A stretch of DNA of 6,935 bases from Bacteroidales bacterium GP4 (GTDB taxonomy: Bacteria > Bacteroidota > Bacteroidia > Bacteroidales > Muribaculaceae). The notes under the pieces are model-generated. The model searched no databases. It had not been told where the DNA came from and saw nothing but the letters and a program-made list of their open reading frames with translations. Below are positions 1 to 5,360 of the stretch, piece after piece. The position numbers and the translations under genes are program-made. Position 1 is the first letter of the stretch. Each line of letters starts with the position of its first letter. Where the stretch lies: the NCBI GenBank assembly GCA_001701065.1, contig DAAL01000065.1, positions 1 to 6,935 on the forward strand, read 5' to 3'.

Positions 1-190
1 CGGTAATGGTGAATTTCCCTTCAGCGTCGGACGCAACCGCCAGCGTTGTCCCTTCGACACGCACGGTAGCTCCCACTATCGGCTCACCATCCTCTTCCGA
101 CAAGACTTGTCCTGAGACCCGCGTCATTTGCGCGATAGCACTGATGGCAAAAGACATCATCAACGCTAAAACTAAGGTTAATTTTCTCAT
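1..190 (-). CDS. SusC/RagA-family TonB-linked outer-membrane receptor, N-terminal fragment (5' end only)
   Basis: Reading leftward from an ATG at 190-188, 63 codons stay open to the window edge. Residues 1-21 form a signal peptide: a basic MRK start, a hydrophobic core (LTLVLALMMSFAIS) and an AIA-Q cleavage site. From about residue 24 the sequence (VSGQVLSEEDGEPIVGATV, then VEGT, then a D-x-x-G-K-F-T-I-T end) is the beta-sandwich carboxypeptidase-regulatory-like domain that opens SusC/RagA proteins of Bacteroidota. These receptors sit in the outer membrane and, with a SusD partner, import glycans or peptides using TonB energy. The plug and barrel would lie beyond the left edge, so the substrate cannot be read. 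A lone protein with this domain, or another TonB-dependent receptor, is possible. The gene is divergent from aroE and has a near-consensus promoter at 253-284. No Shine-Dalgarno sequence precedes the ATG. Confidence 0.8.
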   Translation of the reverse strand, partial: MRKLTLVLALMMSFAISAIAQMTRVSGQVLSEEDGEPIVGATVRVEGTTLAVASDAEGKFTIT

Positions 191-252
191 ATAAATTGGA
201 TGTTTAACATATTAAAAATTCGCTTTTTTAACATTTACACTGTTTTAGGCAT

Positions 253-284
253 CAAAATTAATATTTTTAAGCGAAAATTTCAAA
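253..284 (-). promoter_or_regulatory. Bacteroidetes-type promoter for the SusC-like gene
   Basis: On the minus strand TTTG (284-281) is followed after exactly 20 bp by TAATTTTG (260-253). This matches the Bacteroidetes primary sigma-factor consensus TTTG, 19-21 bp, TAnnTTTG at every specified base. The expected transcription start is near 247, which gives an untranslated leader of roughly 55-60 nt before the ATG at 190. Confidence 0.7.
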
Positions 285-421
285 CATTTTAGTCTTTTTA
301 TGCATAAAAAATGTATAATCGAGCACAACCACCTATATATATATTATACTTTTTTTTATCTTATTTAGAAATTGATTAAATTTTTCATTATTTTTCTATC
401 GCTTTTTCCATTATTATTTGC

Positions 422-429
422 TAATTTTG
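422..429 (+). promoter_or_regulatory. Candidate -7 promoter element for aroE
   Basis: TAATTTTG fits TAnnTTTG exactly. No TTTG lies 19-21 bp upstream (the bases there are around ATCG at 398-401), so only half of the consensus is present. Transcription would begin near 435, placing the palindrome at 442-456 in the leader and leaving about 60 nt before the aroE start. Confidence 0.45.
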
Positions 430-441
430 CCGAAATTTTGA

Positions 442-456
442 CAGTTTATTAAACTG
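442..456. repeat. 15-bp perfect palindrome in the aroE leader
   Basis: CAGTTTA-T-TAAACTG has 7-bp arms around a single central T. It lies just downstream of the predicted aroE transcription start. As DNA it has the size and symmetry of an operator for a dimeric regulator. As RNA the one-base loop would force opening of inner pairs, leaving a weak hairpin. Chance occurrence in AT-rich DNA is possible. Confidence 0.4.
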
Positions 457-480
457 ATTTAAACTTATTGCAAAATACAT

Positions 481-485
481 AGGAG
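481..485 (+). promoter_or_regulatory. Shine-Dalgarno-like site of aroE
   Basis: AGGAG lies 8 nt before the aroE ATG at 494, a normal ribosome-binding distance. It is the only clear purine-rich site among the gene starts in this window, which are otherwise preceded by AT-rich or pyrimidine sequence as is common in Bacteroidota. It supports 494 as the true start. Confidence 0.5.
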
Positions 486-493
486 AAAAAATC

Positions 494-1237
494 ATGCTTT
501 ACTACGGATTAATAGGGTTTCCTTTAACTCATTCCTTTTCCAAGAATTTCTTTAACCAGAAATTTGAATCGGAGGACATTCCGGCAAGATATCTGAATTT
601 CGAACTCCCCGACATAGGCGATTTCATGAAGATTCTCGCCCAGTATCCTAACCTGAGAGGACTCAACGTGACAATCCCCTACAAGGAAAAGGTGATTCCC
701 TATCTTGACGAAATGGACGAAACCGCCAAAAAGATAGGTGCTGTCAATGTCATCAAGTTCATTCCCAAGAAAGACAAAGACTTCATCCTTAAAGGCTATA
801 ATTCCGATGTTGTGGGATTCAGCGACTCCCTGTGTCCATTGCTCACTCCGCAACGTGACAAAGCATTGATATTAGGTACAGGAGGTGCATCTAAAGCCAT
901 TTACCACGGATTGTTAAGCTTGGGCGTGGAACCGCAGTTTGTGTCACGCACCGCACGTGAAGGTGTGTTGTCCTACAAGGATCTGACTCCCGAAATCATG
1001 GCATCGCACAAGATTATCGTCAACACTACTCCATTGGGCATGTACCCCCACATGGACGAATGTCCCGATATCCCCTATGAAGCATTAACCCGGGAACATC
1101 TGTGCTACGACCTGATATACAATCCTAATGTCACCCTGTTCATGAAAAAAGCCGAGGAACACGGTGCTGAGGTCAAGAACGGACTCGAAATGCTGCTTCT
1201 TCAGGCGTTTGTGTCTTGGGACATATGGAACAAATAA
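494..1237 (+). CDS. aroE: Shikimate dehydrogenase (NADP+)
   Basis: This enzyme reduces 3-dehydroshikimate to shikimate with NADPH, the fourth step of the cytoplasmic chorismate pathway. The 247-residue product is full length, though slightly shorter than the usual 270-280. Substrate-side motifs are seen in order: IGFPLTHSFSK (7-17, with the shikimate-binding serines S14 and S16), NVTIPYKE (58-65, catalytic K64) and GYNSDVVGF (101-109, catalytic-pair D105, with S in place of the common T). The Rossmann half has the dinucleotide loop GTGGAS (128-133), SRT (151-153, in place of the NRT that helps select NADP), NTTPLGMYP (177-185), YDLIYNP (205-211) and the closing NGLEMLLLQA (229-238). All key residues are present. 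The ATG has a good Shine-Dalgarno site and the protein begins directly with the first beta strand. The yeiH-like gene starts 33 bp downstream on the same strand. Confidence 0.95.
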   Translation: MLYYGLIGFPLTHSFSKNFFNQKFESEDIPARYLNFELPDIGDFMKILAQYPNLRGLNVTIPYKEKVIPYLDEMDETAKKIGAVNVIKFIPKKDKDFILKGYNSDVVGFSDSLCPLLTPQRDKALILGTGGASKAIYHGLLSLGVEPQFVSRTAREGVLSYKDLTPEIMASHKIIVNTTPLGMYPHMDECPDIPYEALTREHLCYDLIYNPNVTLFMKKAEEHGAEVKNGLEMLLLQAFVSWDIWNK

Positions 1238-1250
1238 TATTTCGTCTTAC

Positions 1251-1267
1251 TTTATAAATGTTATAAA
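1251..1267. repeat. Inverted repeat just before the yeiH start
   Basis: TTTATAA-ATG-TTATAAA is a perfect 7-bp inverted repeat with a 3-nt centre, ending 3 nt before the ATG at 1271. It could be an operator for the transporter gene or a weak AU-only hairpin masking the start. AT-only composition makes chance occurrence quite plausible. Confidence 0.3.
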
Positions 1268-1270
1268 CCC

Positions 1271-2227
1271 ATGAATTGGAATGTTATATCACGTTACCTG
1301 TATCTGGCATTAATCATAGTAATCCTCTTTCCCTGGGACTTGGTCACCGGAGTGAATCTTGTAACTCCGGCTGTCGCGCTTTTCGTGGGATTGATGTTTG
1401 CCCTCTGCTTTGGATGCCCGTTTCCCAAGTTCAATAAGAAAGGCTCCAAGTTCCTGCTCCAAGCTTCGGTTGTGGGACTCGGATTCGGAATGAATGTGGT
1501 TGAGTCACTTAAGTCGGGAAGCGAAGGAATGCTTTTTACAGTGGTGTCAGTAATAGGTGTCATGATTCTTGGCTCACTCTTCGGCTACTGGCTGCACCTC
1601 AACAAAAAGACTTCTTACCTTATAGCATCAGGCACCGCAATATGCGGCGGAAGTGCCATAGCGGCGGTAGGTCCCGTGCTTCGCGCCAATGAAGAGGAAA
1701 TGGCTGTGTCGCTCGGAGTGATTTTCATACTCAATGCCATAGCACTCTTCATTTTTCCTCCCATCGGACACTTTTTCGACATGAGCCAGCAGCAGTTTGG
1801 CACATGGGCGGCAATAGCCATCCACGACACATCGTCAGTGGTGGGAGCCGGCGATGCTTATGGTCCGGAAGCCCTTCAGCTTGCTACCTTGATTAAACTC
1901 ACACGTGCCCTGTGGATTATACCCCTCGCGCTTGTGACCATGCTGATATTCCGTGAGAAAGGCTCCAAAATCAGCATCCCCTGGTTCATATTCATCTTTG
2001 TGATAGCCATGGTCGTCAACACTTACTGCGGACTCCCTGCCGAACTAAGCAACTGGCTTGTATGGCTTGCCAAGAAAGGTCTTGTGCTTACTCTGTTCTT
2101 CATTGGCGCAAGTCTTTCACTTAAGACCATAAAATCAGTGGGCACCACCCCTCTTGTTCTCGCCATAGCGTTATGGATCGTGATAGGCGTGAGCAGCTTC
2201 ATCGTGGTGATGTACACTATCCCGTAA
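1271..2227 (+). CDS. yeiH: YeiH/UPF0324-family putative sulfate exporter, inner-membrane protein
   Basis: The 318-residue product is very hydrophobic, with about ten membrane segments (roughly 10-25, 32-50, 62-78, 86-106, 113-133, 145-165, 203-226, 236-254, 263-284 and 292-315). Family hallmarks are GLMFALCFG (40-48), LLQASVVGLGFGMN (62-75), TAICGGSAIAA (122-132), IHDTSSVVGAGDAYG (184-198), ATLIKLTRALWIIPLA (205-220) and FFIGASLSL (276-284). Length and motif order match the family (about 320-350 residues), so the gene looks intact. The family is annotated as putative sulfate or sulfite-type anion exporters; transport has rarely been tested directly, so the substrate is an inference. It lies 33 bp after aroE and 16 bp before comEC, in the middle of the apparent operon. 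No Shine-Dalgarno sequence is visible. No sulfur-metabolism gene lies nearby to support the substrate. Confidence 0.88.
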   Translation: MNWNVISRYLYLALIIVILFPWDLVTGVNLVTPAVALFVGLMFALCFGCPFPKFNKKGSKFLLQASVVGLGFGMNVVESLKSGSEGMLFTVVSVIGVMILGSLFGYWLHLNKKTSYLIASGTAICGGSAIAAVGPVLRANEEEMAVSLGVIFILNAIALFIFPPIGHFFDMSQQQFGTWAAIAIHDTSSVVGAGDAYGPEALQLATLIKLTRALWIIPLALVTMLIFREKGSKISIPWFIFIFVIAMVVNTYCGLPAELSNWLVWLAKKGLVLTLFFIGASLSLKTIKSVGTTPLVLAIALWIVIGVSSFIVVMYTIP

Positions 2228-2243
2228 TCAAGATTACACTGAC

Positions 2244-4097
2244 ATGCGTCCTCCTCTCTCCTATATACCTTTATTACCGGTATTGCTTCTACTCATAGCA
2301 GCAATATCGGTAACGCATTTTCTCATGCCTCCGCATTATCCGCAACTCTACCCTGAATCCCGCTGCTATTACGGTCAGATAGAGGAGGTGGACGAAAGCG
2401 GTTCCGGTCAACATCTGACAGTATCAATGGACGCGCTTCGTCCCTATAAAGCAAGATTGACGGTTCCGTCAGCAGCTACCGTGTTCATGCCAGGCGACAG
2501 CGTGACTTTCCACTGCCGCCTTTCCGAGCCGCAGGTTTACGACCGCTATTGCAACAACCATCGAGAGAATTTCCTCCGCCGCAACATCTATGCTCAGGCA
2601 TTCGTAATCCCTGACAGCATCTCCGTTACGGGAGTCAATAACAGCATCTACTGGAAGATAAAACGTATTCAGCCTGAGGTAGCACAGCTCATAAAAGAGT
2701 CGCCGTTGTCGTCAGGGACTATTGAATTTCTGTGCGCCGCCCTCATAGGCGATGACTCTTTGGTCACGGACTCCACCCGCACCATGTTTTCAGGTGCCGG
2801 AGTGGCACATGTGCTTGCATTAAGCGGACTTCATGTGGGAATAATAGCCATGCTCATCACTATTATCCTTTTCCCTTTATATATATTAAGGATGAGAAAA
2901 GCACTGGCAGGAATCACCATTTTGCTCCTTTGGGTCTATGCCGTCCTTACGGGGCTCTCCCCTTCTGTGACCCGTGCGGTGGTCATGGCTACGGCACTGG
3001 GCGCAGGCATCATCCTTCAACGCCGCAACTTCAGTTTCAACGCGCTTCTGCTTGCTGCCATTGTCATATTGGCTATAAATCCCGATGCGCTTTTCCAGCC
3101 CGGATTCCAGCTTTCTTTCGCTTCGGTCATGTGCATTCTTCTCACTGTTCCGCTTCTGGATAAGCTGCCGCTACGAGGTGTATTACGGTATGCGGTAACA
3201 TTAGTAATAGTAACAGTAGCGGCTACAGTAGGATCAGGGCTTATCGCAGCTTACTACTTCCATACCTTCCCTTTGTTCTTCATTTTTGCGAATATCCCGG
3301 TGCTGATGATTCTTCCGGTGCTGATGGGCGCAGGAATCCTCATCGTGTTCCTTCAATTGTTTACGGCACCTCCCCTGTGGCTGTGCGAATTCACTGACCG
3401 CATTTATAACGTCATGAGCCGATACGTGGAATCGATAATATCCTTTCCCCACGTCACCATCGACAACATATTTTTCTCGGCTTGGGTGTTCATCCCCTAT
3501 GCATTATTTATAGGAATGCTGTTCGCCGCTATTTACTACCGTAAACGAGCGACCCTGTACACCGCGGCGGCATTTGCCGTAGCTTGTATAGTCACCGCCT
3601 TAGCCACTGCGGAACCGCTAAATGCCGAGGACCACTTCATTGTACATTCATTCCGTGACACCACCATCATGCATCGTGTGCGCAACAAAGTCAACATCTA
3701 CACCACTGCAAGCCCTGTGAACGCGGCGAATATAAAAGAAAAAGTAATCACCAACTACAGCGAATACCTCATGAAGCACGGAGTTGATTCCATAGCTGTA
3801 CATGCGTCTTATAGCGATGTAGTGACGCTCCCCGGCAAGCGTATTCTGCTTCTCCACAATGACGGCGACACTGCTGCAGTCAACAACGGCATAACCCATG
3901 TAGTGATATGCCGTGGCTTTTCCGGCAATCCCGTGAAGGTGAGCCGCCGGTTTCCCCACTCCGGAATAATTTTGAGCCGTGACCTTCATCCGCGGCGGCA
4001 CAACCGCTATCTCGACTCTCTCCAACGGCACAATATTCCGGCTCATTCGCTGCGCACTGACTTCAACGCTGACATTTTTAACGGCTCTCCGGAATAG
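2244..4097 (+). CDS. comEC: ComEC/Rec2-family inner-membrane DNA-uptake channel protein lacking the zinc-hydrolase motif
   Basis: ComEC proteins carry single-stranded DNA across the inner membrane during natural transformation. The 617-residue product starts with hydrophobic residues (8-27). An extracytoplasmic OB-like region follows (about 35-130, DUF4131-type, with YYGQIEEVD and PGDSVTFHCRL). The multispanning Competence domain runs from about 155 to 435 and carries its signatures: LSGLHVG (193-199), GLSPSVTRA (237-245) and NPDALFQPGFQLSFASV (279-295). A final membrane segment lies near 437-455. Residues 456-617 form a soluble tail with alternating strands and helices (IVHSFRDTT, RILLLHND, THVVICRG, GIILSRDLHPRR). 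The tail resembles the core of a metallo-beta-lactamase fold but has no HxHxDH zinc motif, and it is short against full ComEC proteins (700-800 residues). It follows the yeiH gene by 16 bp. No other competence gene is visible. Confidence 0.88.
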   Translation: MRPPLSYIPLLPVLLLLIAAISVTHFLMPPHYPQLYPESRCYYGQIEEVDESGSGQHLTVSMDALRPYKARLTVPSAATVFMPGDSVTFHCRLSEPQVYDRYCNNHRENFLRRNIYAQAFVIPDSISVTGVNNSIYWKIKRIQPEVAQLIKESPLSSGTIEFLCAALIGDDSLVTDSTRTMFSGAGVAHVLALSGLHVGIIAMLITIILFPLYILRMRKALAGITILLLWVYAVLTGLSPSVTRAVVMATALGAGIILQRRNFSFNALLLAAIVILAINPDALFQPGFQLSFASVMCILLTVPLLDKLPLRGVLRYAVTLVIVTVAATVGSGLIAAYYFHTFPLFFIFANIPVLMILPVLMGAGILIVFLQLFTAPPLWLCEFTDRIYNVMSRYVESIISFPHVTIDNIFFSAWVFIPYALFIGMLFAAIYYRKRATLYTAAAFAVACIVTALATAEPLNAEDHFIVHSFRDTTIMHRVRNKVNIYTTASPVNAANIKEKVITNYSEYLMKHGVDSIAVHASYSDVVTLPGKRILLLHNDGDTAAVNNGITHVVICRGFSGNPVKVSRRFPHSGIILSRDLHPRRHNRYLDSLQRHNIPAHSLRTDFNADIFNGSPE

Positions 4098-4115
4098 TTT
4101 TCCACATTTTTACGC

Positions 4116-4123
4116 TAATTTTG
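4116..4123 (+). promoter_or_regulatory. -7 promoter element abutting the M20 gene start
   Basis: TAATTTTG fits TAnnTTTG exactly and ends 4 nt before the ATG at 4128. In Bacteroidota the transcript usually begins about 5-7 nt after this box, which would be at or within a base or two of the A of the ATG. The message would be leaderless or nearly so. No TTTG is found 19-21 bp upstream, so the element is supported only by its -7 half. Confidence 0.5.
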
Positions 4124-4127
4124 CACT

Positions 4128-5186
4128 ATGGATCAGTTATACTATCAGGCTGTGGACTTGTTGAAAAGTCTTATAGCTATTCCCTCTATAAGCCGCGACG
4201 AAAAAGCGGCAGCCGACTTTCTTGAACAGCACATGCTGAAAGAAGGATTGAAACCGCAGCGGCACGGCAATAATATATTTGTGCTGAGTTCCGGTTTTGA
4301 TTCCTCACTCCCCACTCTGCTGTTGAACTCCCACATCGACACCGTTCGTCCCAACGACGGATGGACACGTGACCCGTTCACCCCTTCCGAGGAAGATGAC
4401 CGCATATACGGATTAGGCAGCAATGACGCAGGCGCGTCGTTAGTATCGCTCTTGGCGGCATTCATCCACATGGACGCTCAGCCTCGGAGCTACAATATGG
4501 TTTTCCTTGCGTCATGCGAAGAGGAAGTGAGCGGCAAGAACGGGATTGAGCTTGCGTTGAAGTATCTTCCTCCTATAACTGTGGCTATCGTAGGAGAACC
4601 CACAGGAATGAACCCGGCAATAGCCGAGAAAGGATTGATGGTGCTTGACGGCGAGATTGACGGAGTGTCGGGACATGCCGCGCGCAATGAAGGCGTGAAT
4701 GCTATCTACAAGGCTATGGATGTCATTGACACTTTGAAGAATCTTCGGTTCCCCAAAGAATCCCCTACTTTGGGACCCGTAAAAATCAGCGTCACTCAGA
4801 TAGAAGCAGGCACTCAGCACAATGTGGTGCCGGCTAAATGCAAGATAGTGGTGGATGTGCGCACAACCGACGCTTATTCCAACGAAGAAACCCTCCACAT
4901 GATAAGAGCCGCTGTGCCGGAATGCCGGCTTGTCCCCCGCTCAACTCGATTAAATCCATCGTCGATATCGCCTGAACACCCCATCGTAACCCGGCTGGAG
5001 ATGATGGGCGCAACGCCCTTCGGTTCCCCCACCCTGAGCGACCAGGCATTGATGCCATGGCAATCGGTAAAACTCGGTCCGGGCGATTCGGCGCGCTCCC
5101 ATTCAGCCGATGAATTTGTATATTCTGCGGAAATTCGGGACGCGATAGCCCGATATGTAATAATTATGTCAAATTTATGCATTTAG
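4128..5186 (+). CDS. argE: M20-family metallohydrolase, probable N-acetyl/N-succinyl-ornithine deacylase
   Basis: This two-metal amidohydrolase probably removes the acyl group from N-acylated ornithine or citrulline in arginine synthesis; Bacteroides uses N-succinyl intermediates there. The 352 residues carry the full M20 set: NSHIDTV (67-73; metal ligand H69, D71), GSNDAGAS (97-104; bridging D100), CEEEVSG (130-136; general base E131, ligand E132), VGEPTG (155-160; ligand E157), the lid-domain start GVSGHAARNEG (179-189; H183), TQHNVVP (229-235) and GPGDSARSHSADEFV (317-331; ligand H325). The dimerization domain spans about 170-275. The length and the HIDTVRPNDGWTRDPF stretch look like the Bacteroidales ArgE-type group rather than DapE or PepT, but substrate cannot be proved from sequence. 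No other arg gene is adjacent. It starts 30 bp after comEC with its own -7 box. The ATG at 4128 is the first possible start, and no Shine-Dalgarno site precedes it. Confidence 0.85.
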   Translation: MDQLYYQAVDLLKSLIAIPSISRDEKAAADFLEQHMLKEGLKPQRHGNNIFVLSSGFDSSLPTLLLNSHIDTVRPNDGWTRDPFTPSEEDDRIYGLGSNDAGASLVSLLAAFIHMDAQPRSYNMVFLASCEEEVSGKNGIELALKYLPPITVAIVGEPTGMNPAIAEKGLMVLDGEIDGVSGHAARNEGVNAIYKAMDVIDTLKNLRFPKESPTLGPVKISVTQIEAGTQHNVVPAKCKIVVDVRTTDAYSNEETLHMIRAAVPECRLVPRSTRLNPSSISPEHPIVTRLEMMGATPFGSPTLSDQALMPWQSVKLGPGDSARSHSADEFVYSAEIRDAIARYVIIMSNLCI

Positions 5187-5197
5187 ACCGTATTTAA

Positions 5198-5214
5198 GTT
5201 AAAACGTGTTAAAA
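5198..5214 (+). repeat. Direct repeat GTTAAAA with 10-bp period
   Basis: GTTAAAA occurs at 5198-5204 and again at 5208-5214, one helical turn apart and about 25-40 bp upstream of the -33 element at 5238. GTTAAAAC (5198-5205) is also identical to part of the right arm of the hairpin at 5324-5331, so it could pair with the left arm (GTTTTAAC, 5306-5313). It may be a regulator site or an upstream competing strand, or chance in AT-rich DNA. Confidence 0.3.
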
Positions 5215-5237
5215 TCCGAATATTTTTCCTCCAATGT

Positions 5238-5268
5238 TTTGCAAATTCAAAAAATGGCTATATCTTTG
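5238..5268 (+). promoter_or_regulatory. Full-consensus Bacteroidetes promoter upstream of the M16 gene
   Basis: TTTG (5238-5241), a 19-bp spacer and TATCTTTG (5261-5268) match the Bacteroidetes consensus at every specified position in both boxes. It is the best plus-strand promoter in the window. Transcription should begin near 5273-5275, only 7 or so nt before the short frame at 5281 and about 30 nt before the hairpin at 5304. Confidence 0.72.
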
Positions 5269-5280
5269 TATCAGTTTTTC

Positions 5281-5328
5281 ATGGTATTAGATTTAAGGTA
5301 TTTGAGTTTTAACGTCGTGAGACGTTAA
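5281..5328 (+). CDS. Possible 15-residue leader peptide MVLDLRYLSFNVVRR
   Basis: An ATG at 5281 lies about 7 nt after the predicted transcription start and opens a 15-codon frame that stops with TAA at 5326. The frame runs through the whole left arm and loop of the terminator hairpin and halfway into its right arm, ending with two arginine codons (AGA, CGT). A ribosome near the stop would therefore prevent the stem from forming. No Shine-Dalgarno sequence precedes it, but that is normal in this window. A frame of this length can arise by chance, so its translation is uncertain. Confidence 0.35.
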   Translation: MVLDLRYLSFNVVRR

Positions 5329-5340
5329 AACTCGTTTTTT
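5304..5340 (+). terminator. Rho-independent terminator or attenuator hairpin before the M16 gene
   Basis: The left arm (5304-5316, GAGTTTTAACGTC) pairs perfectly over 13 bp with the right arm (5321-5333, GACGTTAAAACTC) around a GTGA loop (5317-5320), a GNRA-type tetraloop closed by C-G. A U-G pair can extend the base. Six Ts (5335-5340) follow after a single G, giving a standard intrinsic terminator. It could end the M20 transcript, the short transcript starting near 5274, or both. Confidence 0.85.
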
Positions 5341-5360
5341 GTTGTATCGTTACTAATTTT

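Larger units (their letters stand above)
191..493. other. AT-rich divergent intergenic region between the SusC-like gene and aroE
   Basis: These 303 bp contain no credible coding frame. They hold the minus-strand promoter for the SusC-like gene (253-284), an AT dinucleotide run near 334-344 followed by a T tract (350-358), a plus-strand -7 candidate for aroE (422-429), a 15-bp palindrome (442-456) and a Shine-Dalgarno-like AGGAG (481-485). Base composition is far more AT-rich than the flanking genes, as expected of Bacteroidales control regions. I see no intrinsic terminator, tRNA or repeat array here. Confidence 0.75.
5274..5340 (+). ncRNA. Predicted short transcript or attenuated leader (about 65 nt) ending in an intrinsic terminator
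   Basis: A full-consensus promoter ends at 5268, and a near-perfect intrinsic terminator ends at 5340. A transcript from about 5274 would be some 65 nt long: roughly 30 nt of AU-rich single strand and then the 13-bp hairpin. The two boundaries are inferred from motifs, not observed. The RNA could act in trans as a small RNA or in cis as the attenuated leader of the M16 gene, whose ATG is 20 nt beyond the U tract. It may belong to an already catalogued Bacteroidales RNA family (for example the Bacteroidales-1 motif); I cannot test this by eye. Confidence 0.5.

Noticed and set aside
6..194. Open plus-strand frame of 62 codons at the left edge
   Set aside because: It is the complement of the SusC-like signal peptide and beta-sandwich domain read on the minus strand, whose family match and promoter are far stronger.
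334..358. AT dinucleotide run and T tract as a promoter or terminator
   Set aside because: TACTTTTT here is one base off the -7 consensus, but no -33 element is at the right distance, and no GC-containing stem precedes the T tract. It is best read as ordinary AT-rich spacer.
524..853. Open minus-strand frame of 109 codons inside aroE
   Set aside because: It is fully covered by the intact, motif-complete aroE and has no supporting signals.
3648..4046. Open minus-strand frame of 132 codons inside comEC
   Set aside because: It is antisense to the ComEC tail, has no recognisable domain and no promoter or start signal. GC-rich third positions in the real gene explain the lack of stops.
4512..4898. 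Open minus-strand frame of 128 codons inside the M20 gene
   Set aside because: It is antisense to the conserved M20 catalytic and lid domains, with no domain of its own. The composition is typical of a shadow frame.
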